Shown here in pieces: positions 48,778 to 60,060 of a DNA stretch of 64,000 nt (position 1 is its first letter; every line of letters begins with the position of its first letter). This DNA comes from Thuidium tamariscinum (taxonomy: Eukaryota > Streptophyta > Bryopsida > Hypnales > Thuidiaceae), in assembly GCA_947034885.2 (NCBI GenBank), contig OX344757.2, positions 3,100,001 through 3,164,000 on the forward strand, given 5' to 3'. The translations under genes and the position numbers were made by a program. The notes beneath the pieces were generated by a model. It was not told where the DNA came from, searched no databases, and saw only the letters and a program-made list of their open reading frames with translations.

Positions 48778-49683
48778 CCATTAAAGACCTAAGGCCATTT
48801 TTCTATCAAAAACCACTTAAAACTGCCATTTTTGTTGGGTTCATCTGAAAGAACCAAAAAAAAGTGTTTTTATAGAATCTAACCATAGAATCTTTTACTT
48901 TGTTTGTTTGAGATCATGTGGTAAGAATTTCATGAAGTTTGACCATATAGATTGGAAGATATGAGCATTCAAAGTTAGAAAACATAGTTTTTTTAAATAC
49001 TATCCTACAATTTTAGATGACTTAGATTGCCATTTGTTGAATTTTTTTACACACTGGACTTTGAATTTAGAATCTTTTGTGTTTAAGAATTGAGTTGAAA
49101 GTCTAGGAATTTTTTTTTTAAATGCTTGATTTTCATTCTTTAAAAAATTATTAAATAGAAGTAGGTTCAAGATTGAAAGAAAAATTAAATTGTTAATAGC
49201 TTTAAGATGGAATTGAAACACAATACAGCCAACATTGAGATTGTTCTAGTAAGAAAATTTAATCTTGTCAAGCAATTTTTTTGAAATATTGTAAGAATTA
49301 CATTCAGAAATGATTCCTATAAGTTATTTTTTCAAAAATTGCCCCAAAATAAGATTGTTCATAACTTTCACATAACTAATCCAAGTAGAATGAATGAAAG
49401 CTTCATATGTAGACAAAAATATAATCTATAAGATTAAAAATAAATTTCATTTCATTTCAAGTTTTCGTGGATTTATTTTTTTGCCCGCCGAGTTAAAATT
49501 TGGGCTTTTTGTGGTATAACTTTTGCTCCCGGGCACCAATTGAAATAAAATTTATATTACCACAAAGCTAATCAGTTTTCCTATTTTATGAGAAAGTTTT
49601 AAAAAGATTCATTAAAAATTGAGGTCTATGGAACCTGCCCGAATTCCAAATTGTCCTCCAAGGGGACAATGGCCTTTTAGGAG
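48778..49683. mobile_element. Family C TTAA element, diverged copy C5
   Basis: The left end is TTAA then CCATTAAAGACC; the right end is GGCCTTTTAGGAG followed by GTAA (one change from TTAA). The interior keeps the family blocks (AAAACTGCCATTT; TTGCCCGCCGAGTT) with heavy divergence. Length 906 bp. Confidence 0.65.
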
Positions 49684-49849
49684 GTAACCTTTAACAAAAA
49701 ATTTATAGAAATTATCTAGGTTGTGGTAAAATTCTACTAAAAATTTGAATAACTTCTTTCATGTTTATAAAAATCTCCTATAAGCTTCAAGACATTTTTG
49801 AGAGCTAGAAGTACCTAAACTAATGAGATTCTTCAAGTACCACCAAATT

Positions 49850-50510
49850 TAAGATCATGATGAAGTTTGACTAGCATTTTGGGAGTATACAAAATTGGAA
49901 TGAGGTCTAAGTTAGGTCTTTTTTTACTCCCTTACACCTACTAAAGACCCTAGTGGCCTAATCTAGTTACTTTTTTTTATAAAGTCAATCTCAAAGAGTT
50001 GGATTTTTACCCTTTTGGGTTGTTAGATTGGTACTTGGATTTGTTGAGTTTTTAGTTTTAAATACTACAAGAAAATGGGGGTATAAATGACTTGTCCACA
50101 ATGACTACACCGACAACAATGATTGCAAAATGACTACAAAATGACTATTTTGCAATCATTGTTGTTGGTGAAGTCATTGTAGACAAGTCATTTATACCCC
50201 CATTTTCTTGTAGTGAAAAAAGGACAGGGGATCATTTTAACCTAAAAGTGGCCTTTTGATGCCAAAGGCACAATCTGTTTGTAATTTGGAGTTAATTTTC
50301 AAAAGTTAAAATAGACTAGAGTAAAAAATTAAATTGGTAGAATGAAGATGAAATTGATAGTATTAGGATGAAAATCCAAAGTGATAAGATTACCACATTA
50401 GAGGACATTGGAAGGCAATGGAAGATTGTGAGTTCTTTTGCATTTTCGGACTGTGGTAATGCACCACATCAACAATCTGATGTAGTCGAGAGACTGCCAC
50501 ATTAGAAAAT
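49850..50510. repeat. Family F repeat, copy with CACTA MITE
   Basis: Partner of 45060-45580 (see the shared GTCGAGAGACTGCCACAT block near 50488). It carries a 153-bp hairpin at 50063-50215 that the partner lacks. Confidence 0.6.
50063..50215. mobile_element. CACTA-type hairpin MITE
   Basis: The ends are TACTACAAGAAAATGGGGGT and its complement with a final TAGTG, so one end base has changed from C to T. Nearly the whole 153 bp folds back on itself. AAA flanks both sides (50060-50062, 50216-50218), fitting the 3-bp duplication of CACTA elements. Confidence 0.85.
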
Positions 50511-50862
50511 GATATATTTAAAAAATATTGTTGTTTTTAAATTATTGAAAAATAATAATTTTCTTAATTTAATTTTAGATTTCTTTGAAAAATTTGAAAA
50601 ATTTGAAATAAAACTTCTTTTTTTCAAAATTTCAAAATTTCAATGATTATAGGCTGGTTTAATGTTTTAGGATTGCACATGGAACATGGAAGGGAAGGGT
50701 TCTGAATCAGTCCATTCTTGCCTTTAAGTGTCCTCTACTCCTCTAATGCAAGAAAATGAGAGGGGATAGGTGCCCTTGGAAGAATATAAATGAATACCCC
50801 TTTTCCTCTCAAAAGACCTTTTGTAACAATTATTTTGGCACACCAACACATTGTTTATTTAA

Positions 50863-51789
50863 CCCCTAAAAGACCAACATGCCTTTTTTGGCAACATAGC
50901 GATTTTGGGCAGGTACGTGTGGCTACAGATTTCCATATTTTAGAACCGAAATTTAATAGAAGGTGTGGACGAGGAGTATCTTCAAAGCCCAACAATTTTC
51001 ATAACTTTTGACTTCATGGTTGAAAAGTTATCGCATAAAATGTTGTTTGTTTCTCAACTCGGGCAGTTCGGGCAAATCTAAAAAAATCACTTTTTTGGAA
51101 AACAAAAATTTGAAATTGGTTTTATAGATTTATATATACATGGAAAGATTTGAATCATTGCATTTGGATTAATGAGTCAAAAGTTATGAAGAATTTTAGT
51201 TTGCGGGTAGTTATGGATTCTCTTCTCTAAAATAAACTTTGAAGTCCTTTATTTTACTCAATTTTCAATATTTTTGAAAAAAAATAAAAACATTGAGTGT
51301 AGGTTGTTTATTACAACATTTGAACCATTGAGATTGGCATTTTTCAATTCAATAAATAAATTGTTACCATATTTGTATTTTGAATCATTCTTTACTTCTT
51401 TCTACTTACTATTCTTTTTGTACATGTTGTACAATTTCAAATGATATGAAAATTTTCAAGCATGTAGCCAACTTGAATTGGAGAATGAATCTAAAGAGTT
51501 GAAACCATTTTGGACATTTTTTCATACAAATGTGGCCTTCTGAAGTGCAGCTGCCCGGACTTTCGCAGTGGAAAAAAAATGATTTTTGTAACTTCAAACA
51601 CTAATATCTTGCAATCTATATGGTGGAAATTTTTGAAATTTTTTCTACATCTTTCCAAACTAGTGCACTAAAAGATCCTATGGTTACATATGTCAAAAAA
51701 TGTTTTTTTTTTCTGAAATTTGGTAGCTGTCCTAGAAATGACAGTTTTGGAGCAGTTTTGGTGGAAACATAGTTGTGGTCCTTTAGGAG
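50863..51789. mobile_element. Family C TTAA element, copy C6
   Basis: This 927-bp copy has TTAA at 50859-50862 and 51790-51793. The ends are CCCCTAAAAGACC and GGTCCTTTAGGAG. Closely similar to C2 in inverted orientation, including the TTTTTTGGCAACATAGCGAT block. No transposase. Confidence 0.85.
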
Positions 51790-51793
51790 TTAA

Positions 51794-53618
51794 TTGGATT
51801 TGTAGCCAAGTTTGAACCAAATTGCTAAACATGTGTTTTTAGGAGCATTTTGTGAGCAACTAATTACTCACTTATGGTAACCAATGTAACATAACTAAAT
51901 TTTTTGTTTTATTTGAGATAAATTCACTATTGGGTGCCTAGGTGTTGATCCATGTGTCTTCTAAGCAATGAATTTTATTTTATGGTTAAGCGACTCAAAG
52001 TTATAAAAATACCTCAAAGTATGAATCGATAAATAATGTGTCTTATGGGATTTTTAGTCAAATAAGTAGGCTACTGTGTTTCTTCATACACCATGATTCA
52101 GACTAAAACTAATTACTTCAACTTGTAGAGAATTCTTTACCCTTTCTGAAAATATGAGATTCAATCCAATCCGACCTTCCTAGTGAGAGTTATAGACAGA
52201 TGAAGTTTCATCTTTGAAAGGGCTAATGAAAATTCATCCACAAATTTTAGGAGTTCTATATTTTAAATTAATTTGAAACTTAAAAGAGAAGTTATGGATA
52301 GAAACTTCTACTAATATTGTAAGTTTTGTTCACATTTGACAATTTCTCTAACTTTTCATTTGAACAAAATTAGACTAACTCTTCATCCTTTTCTAACTTT
52401 TACAATTTTGAGTCTTCTTTGGAGAAGGATGTTCAAGTTTGCTAGTTCTACAAGGGTTGGCGTGAATTGGCCCCTTACTTTGCCACTCCAAGTAATCTAC
52501 GGGTGCAAGTAAAACAAAAAGCTCCCTAGTTTGTACTTATCTAATAAACCTTGAGCACTCTTCATAGCTAATTGGGGGCTTCTAATTGCAAATATGAATT
52601 CAGAATTTGCAAAAAAATTATTTTGCAAAAAATAAAAAATTCCCGTTTTTTTTCACAAGTGGTTGAGCAAGGGTTTTAGTTCACCCCAACCTTCTACAAG
52701 CATATGGTCCTAATTTTCCCACTCTAATCTATCTTAGAAGTTTTTAGTGGAGCTTTTTTAATTCCTATATCTTGAATTAAGTATTGTCAATTTATTAATT
52801 TTAGCAATTTCATATCTTCACCTTTTAGGTATTAATTCTAGCTTTCTAAGTTGATATTAAACTTGTTGATTGGACTTCTCTAATAGAAGTTATGAACGGA
52901 TGAAGTTTGATTGCTAATCGGTTCTTCAAACTTCATCCATATTTTTCTCCTAATTGATAATATGAGTTTACATTTTCATTTCACTTTTGGATTTTAGATT
53001 TTCACCTTTCTTAGATTCACTCAAATTGTTCCAGAGTTTTGAGTTTTATCTACTTTTAATCCAATTTACACTCTAAACTTGCTTTGCTCTTTATCTCCTC
53101 AATTTAAGCTCAAATTACAAGTTTAAGATGTTTTCGGAAAGCTCTAATTTCAATCTAGTCTATTTTAAATTTAAAACTTAGAAAAAATCTACTCTATCTA
53201 CCATAACTTGAACTTCTAGTTTGGCTACTATATTTTTTTAGGCTAACTTTGAATATCAACAAGAATTGGAGTGTTTAGTAACTTACGTTATTTTGGGGTT
53301 CATCTTGAATGTTGTTGTAGAGGTTTTTCACTCCTTCATTTGTCATTTTGTAGTATTTTGTGGAAGTTTGCTCACCACTTAAAAGTAGTACTTTAATACA
53401 TTTGTTGACCTTCACTATTCTTTTCTCCTCTTTCTTTTATATCAAAACTATTCTAACTTCATTATTGTATTCAAAGGTTGACCTTTGAATAATTGAATTT
53501 GAATTTCAAAATAATAATTGACTCTAAATTTCAAAACAATAATTGACCTTTAAACTCCTATTTCTTACCTTGGTCAATTATTTTCTAATCCTCACTTCCA
53601 ATGGTTCAAATCTTTGCT
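51794..53618. other. AT-rich DNA with a family E fragment
   Basis: 52455-52640 matches part of the right family E copy (GGTTGGCGTGAATTGGCCCC versus GGTTGGGGTGAATTAGGCCC; ATGAATTCAGAATTT). The rest shows no supported gene or boundary. Confidence 0.5.
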
Positions 53619-53621
53619 TAA

Positions 53622-53730
53622 GGGGCGTTTCACACTATGGCCGTCCAAGTCGAGAGGCCGTCGATTCCACCAATCAGATTTGAGAAAACCATGGCCTCTC
53701 GACTTGGACGGCCATAGTGTGAAACACCCC
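53622..53730. mobile_element. Tourist-like hairpin MITE, 109 bp
   Basis: Arms of 38 bp, GGGGCGTTTCACACTATGGC... and its complement, differ at one position. TAA flanks both sides (53619-53621, 53731-53733). A 3-bp TAA duplication with a GGGG start is typical of PIF/Harbinger (Tourist) MITEs. The near-perfect arms suggest a recent insertion. Confidence 0.85.
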
Positions 53731-53733
53731 TAA

Positions 53734-54402
53734 GAATTTCCTACTATTCCAACTTCCAGTCTTCTAAGTGTTTCTTCACTATTTGTATAACAACTCCACA
53801 TTTACTTCCTACTTCATTCTATCCTTCTACTTGGAGTTTTTGAACTTTAATACTTCCTATGATAGTTGTGAAAAAGGGTGGTGAGTTAGAAGTTGCTAAT
53901 TGTTACTACTAATGCTAATTGCTACTTTCTCTCTTCTAATTTTATTTGCAAGGCTAATTTTCCATCCTTAGACTTCCACTTCTTCTCCTCTCAACTCCAA
54001 TTTTTGTCTATAAATGCCAATTGTTCCACCTTCTCTTCTTCTCCAAATTTCTTTCCCTCTTTTCTTTCTAATTTGTATATAAGAAAACCTAGATAAAAAC
54101 TCAATTAGTTGTACAAGGGAAGATTAATTTCCCTCCTCGCGGACCCGCCTACTAGCCGACGCCTGCTTGGCCGACTGCCTGGTTGCAAAGCCGGGGGTTG
54201 GTCACTTGGTCCCGAACCTAGCCTTCTCTGGTGGGAAATTGGCTGCCCTACTGGGGTTTGGGGCCGTAGCAGGGGCTTGCCCATCATGACGGTGACTCAA
54301 AGAAGGAGAAAGGTAGGCCCTAGAAGCTAGCCTAGTTCCGGTGGAACAAGGTTGGTCCACCAGATTGTAAATTCGTAGCACATCAAATCCTCCATCTCCC
54401 TT
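53734..54402. other. Unassigned DNA with GC-rich patch
   Basis: 54110-54350 is strikingly GC-rich (CCTCGCGGACCCGCCTACTA) inside AT-rich DNA and resembles in style, not in clear alignment, the patch at 20240-20480. Open frames of 60-73 codons cross it on both strands without recognisable domains. Confidence 0.4.
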
Positions 54403-54406
54403 TTAA

Positions 54407-55132
54407 CCTCTAAACGACGGGCCTATGACCACCGGTTTGAAGACTCCTTCCCTGTCACTCAATTTGTTACTGTTTTAGACCCAGTCATGTCTGAAAATTT
54501 TTATTTTTATTTTTCAGAGATGAAAGTACATGTCTTCTATACTTCACAGAAATTTCAGATTTTTTTGAGGAAAATTGATTTTCATGACAGTTTTTGAAGA
54601 AAAAGTGAAGAAAAAATAATAGAAAATAGAAAATAATCTCAAAAAATCTGAAAATTTCACCATGTGTGTACACTATAGTGACAAACATTATGGTGTAAAC
54701 TCAACTTCCGTGTACACCTATTTCTAGGCTGCAGTGGACATTAAAAATGCAGCCAAAATTCAAATTGCAATAAAACATTCGATTTTATGAATTTTTCCAA
54801 AATTCCAATTGGAGTAGAAACTAGAAGTGAGGACCTTCATTTTGTTAATTGGGCTCAAATTCAGAATATGTCATTTTCAAGGAGAAATTTCAAATTTACT
54901 CAATTTCTCAAAATATACTAAAATAACAAATTCTGCCATCCGTTTTTTGTAATTACTTCTCAACCACATGAAATCAAACATCAGTCAGACTAAAAACTCA
55001 GTTGGACACTCTTTGTAACTCAACATGCAAGGGCATTAAAAAAATACGGATGAAAAAACTACTGTTGAGCTCTTCTTCTGGCCCCCTGCAGTCATCCAAA
55101 CGCCACAGAATGGCGCTCGCGTCGCTTAGGGA
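54407..55132. mobile_element. Family D TTAA element, copy D1
   Basis: TTAA lies at 54403-54406 and 55133-55136. The ends are CCTCTAAACGACGGG and CGCGTCGCTTAGGGA, imperfect inverted repeats. The interior is shared with D2 and D3 (TGAAAGTACATGTCTTCTATA; AAAATTTCACCATGTGTGTA). Length 726 bp, no transposase. Confidence 0.75.
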
Positions 55133-55136
55133 TTAA

Positions 55137-55780
55137 ACATTGAAAGTTCTTTCTATGGCCATTTTAGTGCTAGATTGTATGAAATTTCAATGAATTTTTT
55201 TCCTTAGTAGTCCATCTTATACATCTTTGAATGGACTCATTAGATTTGTAGCACCTCCCACTAATTTGCAATGTAAAAAATTTGTAGAAAAATAATATTT
55301 TTATTGTTGAAGTAAAATAAATAAGAAGAAAATAGAAAAAAAAAATTATTTTTCAATAAAGATTAGAGGATGTGAAAAAATTAATATGCATATATTAAAG
55401 TTTTTTTTAATTTTTTAAATTAATTTTATTGAGCATTGAGAAAATCCAAGAACACATGAATTAGAAATTGGGCCTTAGAGTCCGGCCCAAGGGGTTTATA
55501 TTAATTGGGGCCAGATGGAAAAATTGGGGCCGGATTGAAGGCCGGATTGAAGGCCAATCCGGCCGACCTTCCATCCGGCCCCAGGCCCAATATGAAACCG
55601 GCCCTGAAGGGTGTCCCCCGTGTTGTGTGCGGGTGTTTTTTGCCTCTGTCTTATGGCTCTGGTTGCCGTGTGACTTTGGTGTCCTGTTGCTGTTTCTCTT
55701 TTTAATGCAGTGGGTTCCTTCCCATTTGTTAAAAAAAAGTTTTTTTTTTAAAACTTCCCTGATAGAATCAGAGTAGATTC
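55137..55780. other. AT-rich DNA, then a GGCC-rich patch with A/T tail
   Basis: 55470-55600 contains repeated GGCCGGATTGAA units and several GGCC palindromes. It is followed by a less AT-rich stretch ending in oligo-A/oligo-T (55729-55755). This could be the 3' end of a retroposed sequence, but no tRNA-like promoter or reverse transcriptase was found. Confidence 0.35.
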
Positions 55781-58289
55781 TTTAATCTGTTCGAAGTCCA
55801 ATCTTATATTACGATAGTAGATAAGAATAAACCTTATTTTAGAAAACAACATTATTCTTATTAAAGCATACAAGATATTAAAGCCATTAAAATCAGTGGT
55901 AATACTAAAAATAATCAAACGTCACGAGTAAGGACTGAATCAGAACTTACCAGATATGTGTTTTTCGTTTATATCAAAACAAACGACATGTGCTAACCAA
56001 TTGATCACTAAGCAACCGGAATTCTAGATTTGAGTGAGTACAGGTAGTTTTCAATAGCCCAGGAGAGGATCAAATTCCTTCCAGGCCAAACGTACATCCA
56101 ATATTGTTCAAATCATTTGACTGCAAGGGTTATCGAGAGCACCGAAACCAAACAGGATCATCGTAGAGAGAAAAAAAACCCATAGTTATAGGTTTGAGTA
56201 TGAAAATTGTAAGCCAATGTTTTACAACCAATGCTTTAGACTGCTAAAATAAGTCAAGCTTGCTGGTGAAACAAAGGTGCATCATGTAAAAAGCTCCAAC
56301 CGAAGTTTGAAAATGTTTTGAGAAAAATATCCTCAAGAGATGGTAATCCTCACCTGTACCCATGCCAAAACAACAAATAGTTAGTGTGCTATAAGATGTG
56401 TACGAGGTGTCTTCAAATTACCACTACTTGTTATCGTATATTCACAAGAGAAAAATTCTTCTTTCAAAAATTCCAAACTAAAGTATCACACCGTAAGCAT
56501 AAGCCAAGTTTACTTGCTAAGCTACGGACACCACCACTACTTGTTGGCTGCTGTTTTGAGAGCCCAACACCATATTTCAACGCTTCTTCACCGAAAATGT
56601 TTCCACAAGAGTTCAAACCCTGAGCAGTTGTAAGCTAAACTTGCAAAAGTAAAATCAAGCTTCAAACAGCATGAGCTGAGCTCCTCCCGAGTTCAAAATC
56701 AGTTCAATACAGGTACCGAAGTGCAGCAATACCCCAGTGTAACTTCAATTGGTAGGTAGCTTTCATCAACTTACAGCTCTTTAGTTATTGAGTTAAGGCA
56801 TAATGCTCACCAAGCCGCCATGCTTTTTTAACTTTTAAAAGGGTTATACAACTTAATTCATACTCGAAGGTAAATTTGATTGTTGTATCTATGTCAGGAA
56901 ACAAAACAATGCTAAATTCAAGTACATACAAGGAAGTAGTTTATCAGGAAGTTAGCATCTGTACCAGTGTTTTAGTAATGACGCATTTTAAAGATCAAAT
57001 ACCAGGAGGTATGATATTCTATACGAGGGCATAAAGGTTAAATGGATTAACCATATTATACAAATAATACGATTAAAAAGAAAAAATATGTGTTTTAGCA
57101 TATTTGATTCTCTAAATATATCTATATTTGATAATACTTACCATCAAACTTATTACAACAATAGACTTACTTGTGAGAATTAGGTGTAAAGCTTAAAACT
57201 TGAGTCTGAAAAAAGAAAAAAAAAGAAAAACTAGCCTAGAAACTAACCCAAATTCGAACTTTTTTGGCCAACTTCCACAACAAATATTTGTCTTCAAGAA
57301 GCTAAGGGCTAATTTGGAGAATTCAAGTACTCAACAAGTTTAAACAAATTGTTTTTAAGAAAAAAAGAGGATAAATTTTGACTACAAAGTGAAAAATAGG
57401 GGTTCAAAGCTTTGATGTATTTTTGAATACGGGAAAAATTCTACACAAATCAAATCCCATGAAGTCAAAGCTTTGTTGTGAGTTTGGAAACCACAACAAA
57501 TCTAAATAAGTTCCCTTTTCATGAAATTTAAGCTTTTCCATCTTTTTGAGTATGAAAAAATTTCTAAACAATTCAAACCACGCGAAACCAATGCTTCATT
57601 TTCTCAAATGGGACAAATAGAAATATAAACAATAAAAAGGTTAGTACAAATATAAAACTACACACATATTAGTATAATTGTAAGTATGACTCAAAATACG
57701 CCAACAAGTTAGTACAAGGATCTTTGTATACAAAATACAAAAAAACAATCCACTAGAGACATTTCCTAAGCAGCATCACTAGTTGATAAGTAAAGAAATT
57801 CTTTAAGATTAGTATAAGTGTTTGAAAACCTCGAAAAAATCAACAAAACATCAATTAATGTACCAAAAAACTTCCACCAAAATACACAAGAAGTTAGCAA
57901 AGCTTAAAGGGACCCTTAAGTCCTTCAAAATTATTATGAATTTTTAATTAAAATTCCAAAAAATGAAACAAAATATTGATAATTTGTACCTTGGTGGTAG
58001 ACATTTCATTCACACCTATATTTGGAGTAATTTTCACGTAGATTCTATGAAGATAATTCTATGTTGGAATAATGTGGACTTACTTTTCTAAAATCTACAA
58101 TTTAGTTTGTATACCTTAGAGATAGATTATGAAGGTGGTGGACATTAATGAGACCATACACAAAAGAGGCTAGAGGAATCATGAAGTTTGAAGTGCAAGT
58201 CATATAAAGTGAACAATTGTTACAAGGAGATTCTTAAGTTGCCTTGATGGAGTATACCTCAAATTGTATATAACCTAAAATACCAATGA
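55781..58289. other. AT-rich, intron-like DNA, nothing recognised
   Basis: No supported exon, element end or RNA gene. Confidence 0.4.
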
Positions 58290-58505
58290 TGGTAGTATGT
58301 GAGTATAAAGATGCAAACATGTGAGTCTTGAGCATATATATAAGTAAATATACAACAACCATTGATGGTGATTATGACATAAATACCTATAATTAAGGTA
58401 TCTATAATATAGTTGCATTATAATTATAAAAAGTTTCTATACTATAGACACCTAAATTATAGGTATATAGTCTTTTTAGCTTATGAGCTCACAGTCTTAG
58501 GCTCA
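58290..58505. mobile_element. Family B MITE, degraded copy B3
   Basis: Begins ATGGTAGTATGTGAGTATAA and ends GAGCTCACAGTCTTAGGCTC...GCAGCAACC, with a TATAATTATAGGTATT-type interior as in B1 and B2. Ends and duplications are eroded. Confidence 0.5.
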
Positions 58506-58669
58506 CATTGCAGCAACCCTCTTGAAATATTAGAGTCTATTAGTTCTTCAGTTGTTAATATCAATAATTAGACAATTTATCCATTGGCAATGGACTTGTT
58601 GGCATCACTTTTGTAGAGATATGGATTGTTTGAAAAGCTATCAAGGTTATGTGTCCAAGTTTTTATCAC

Positions 58670-59256
58670 TTGTTCACTATATGAGTTGTTTTTTTACTAT
58701 AAGTATTTCAAAAATGATTGAATGAATATGAAATTCAAAAGTAAGTTTCCCACAACATTAAAAAAATGTACTTGAACTATATCAATTTCTTAAAGATTAA
58801 TTCAATAGGTGAGATTAAATTTTGAATATATGCCACAAATATGTTTTTGGTGCATTTTAGTACAATTGGTACCCTTTCAAAAGATTCACATTGTTAGATT
58901 TGGTAGGCTAGCTTTTCAAATGATAATACACCTTATTAGGAGAGGAATTCCCAAAACATATTTCAAGTGTATTTTACAATGGTCTAAAGGGTGCTATTTT
59001 CAAGTTGAATGTATGTTGAATTAAAAATGGTTTTATACTTTGTGCTTTGATCTTCTTTCTTTGCTCTTAGTTTGCAACAATGACCACTTTCAAGTGCATT
59101 TTCTAATTCAAAAAAATAGAAATGTAGAAGTCTCATTTTCTAGCATAAATTATAGCCTACGACTCTTAATAGTATTTTAGGATACACAAAAAGACCCAAT
59201 AGTAGTATTGGGCACTTAATGTTTCTCTAGTCTATGAAGTGTTTCTTACAATCATC
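58670..59256. mobile_element. Family A element, degraded copy A5
   Basis: The interior follows A4 (AAAAATGATTGAATGAATAT; TGTTTTTGGTGCATTTTAGT; CACCTTATTAGGAGAGG), and the right end is GAAGTGTTTCTTACAATCA. The left terminus is not preserved. Confidence 0.55.
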
Positions 59257-60060
59257 TTCCAAATTGATCAAATTTGTGAAAAATAAATTTACCAAATAAG
59301 TTTCTTTCATATATTGTTGTAGAACAATAAACTTAGAGTAATGGAATGAAATATACTCATTTAGGGTAGAAATTCAAGGCAACTTTTTAATTTTGTACCA
59401 ATGATTTGGAAAAACCTAAGGTTTAGGATTTCTAAAGCAATGAAAATGAATAATAAAACAATTAAGTTTTGAACTATTATTGATAGGTTGAAGTAAGAAT
59501 TTAGAAACCTATCAAAACTTCAAGAATTTTTTCAATTTTAGTATAAATATAGACAATATATAAATGAAGTGCTAAATACAATTCAATATAGAAAATCAAG
59601 TGTAAATACTTGTAACATTCAAAACTCCTTCAAAATTGTCTTAATTAGATTGAATTCAAATGAAATTATACCCACTAGTTGCATCCCAAGCACTCCTAGT
59701 GCTCCAACTATCATTCTACTTAAAAAGGCATTCAAAGTGGAAAGCTCAATATTTTGTCACATTGTAGAATTGACACATCACAACAATGAAACCAAGACCA
59801 CTTCTACCTCAAACTAGCTACCCAAAGTCTATCCTAGACCAAAAATATCCTTTAATCTCACTAAGAGTACCATTGCTACAACTTGTATCCCATTTTCAAG
59901 TGAGAGCCAAACAACAACAAGCTTTTGTTGTAATAATTTCTTATTCTCCAACTCATAAGGAAGTGAGATAAGAGACTCTCTTTGTGCCACTAATTACCAT
60001 TAATGCACATTTCAAATGCCACAAATAGTCACATAATCTGAAATCGGGAATCCACCACCA
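59257..60060. other. AT-rich 3' flank of the GH3 gene with a degraded tail duplicate
   Basis: 59872-59930 resembles 60054-60112, the 3' end of the GH3 reading frame (CATTTTCAAG core, with the stop region on the - strand). This suggests an old duplication of the gene's end. Nothing else is supported. Confidence 0.35.

Noticed and set aside
53600..53625. GGTTCAAATC near the Tourist-like MITE as a tRNA T-loop.
   Set aside because: No acceptor, D or anticodon arms can be drawn around it.
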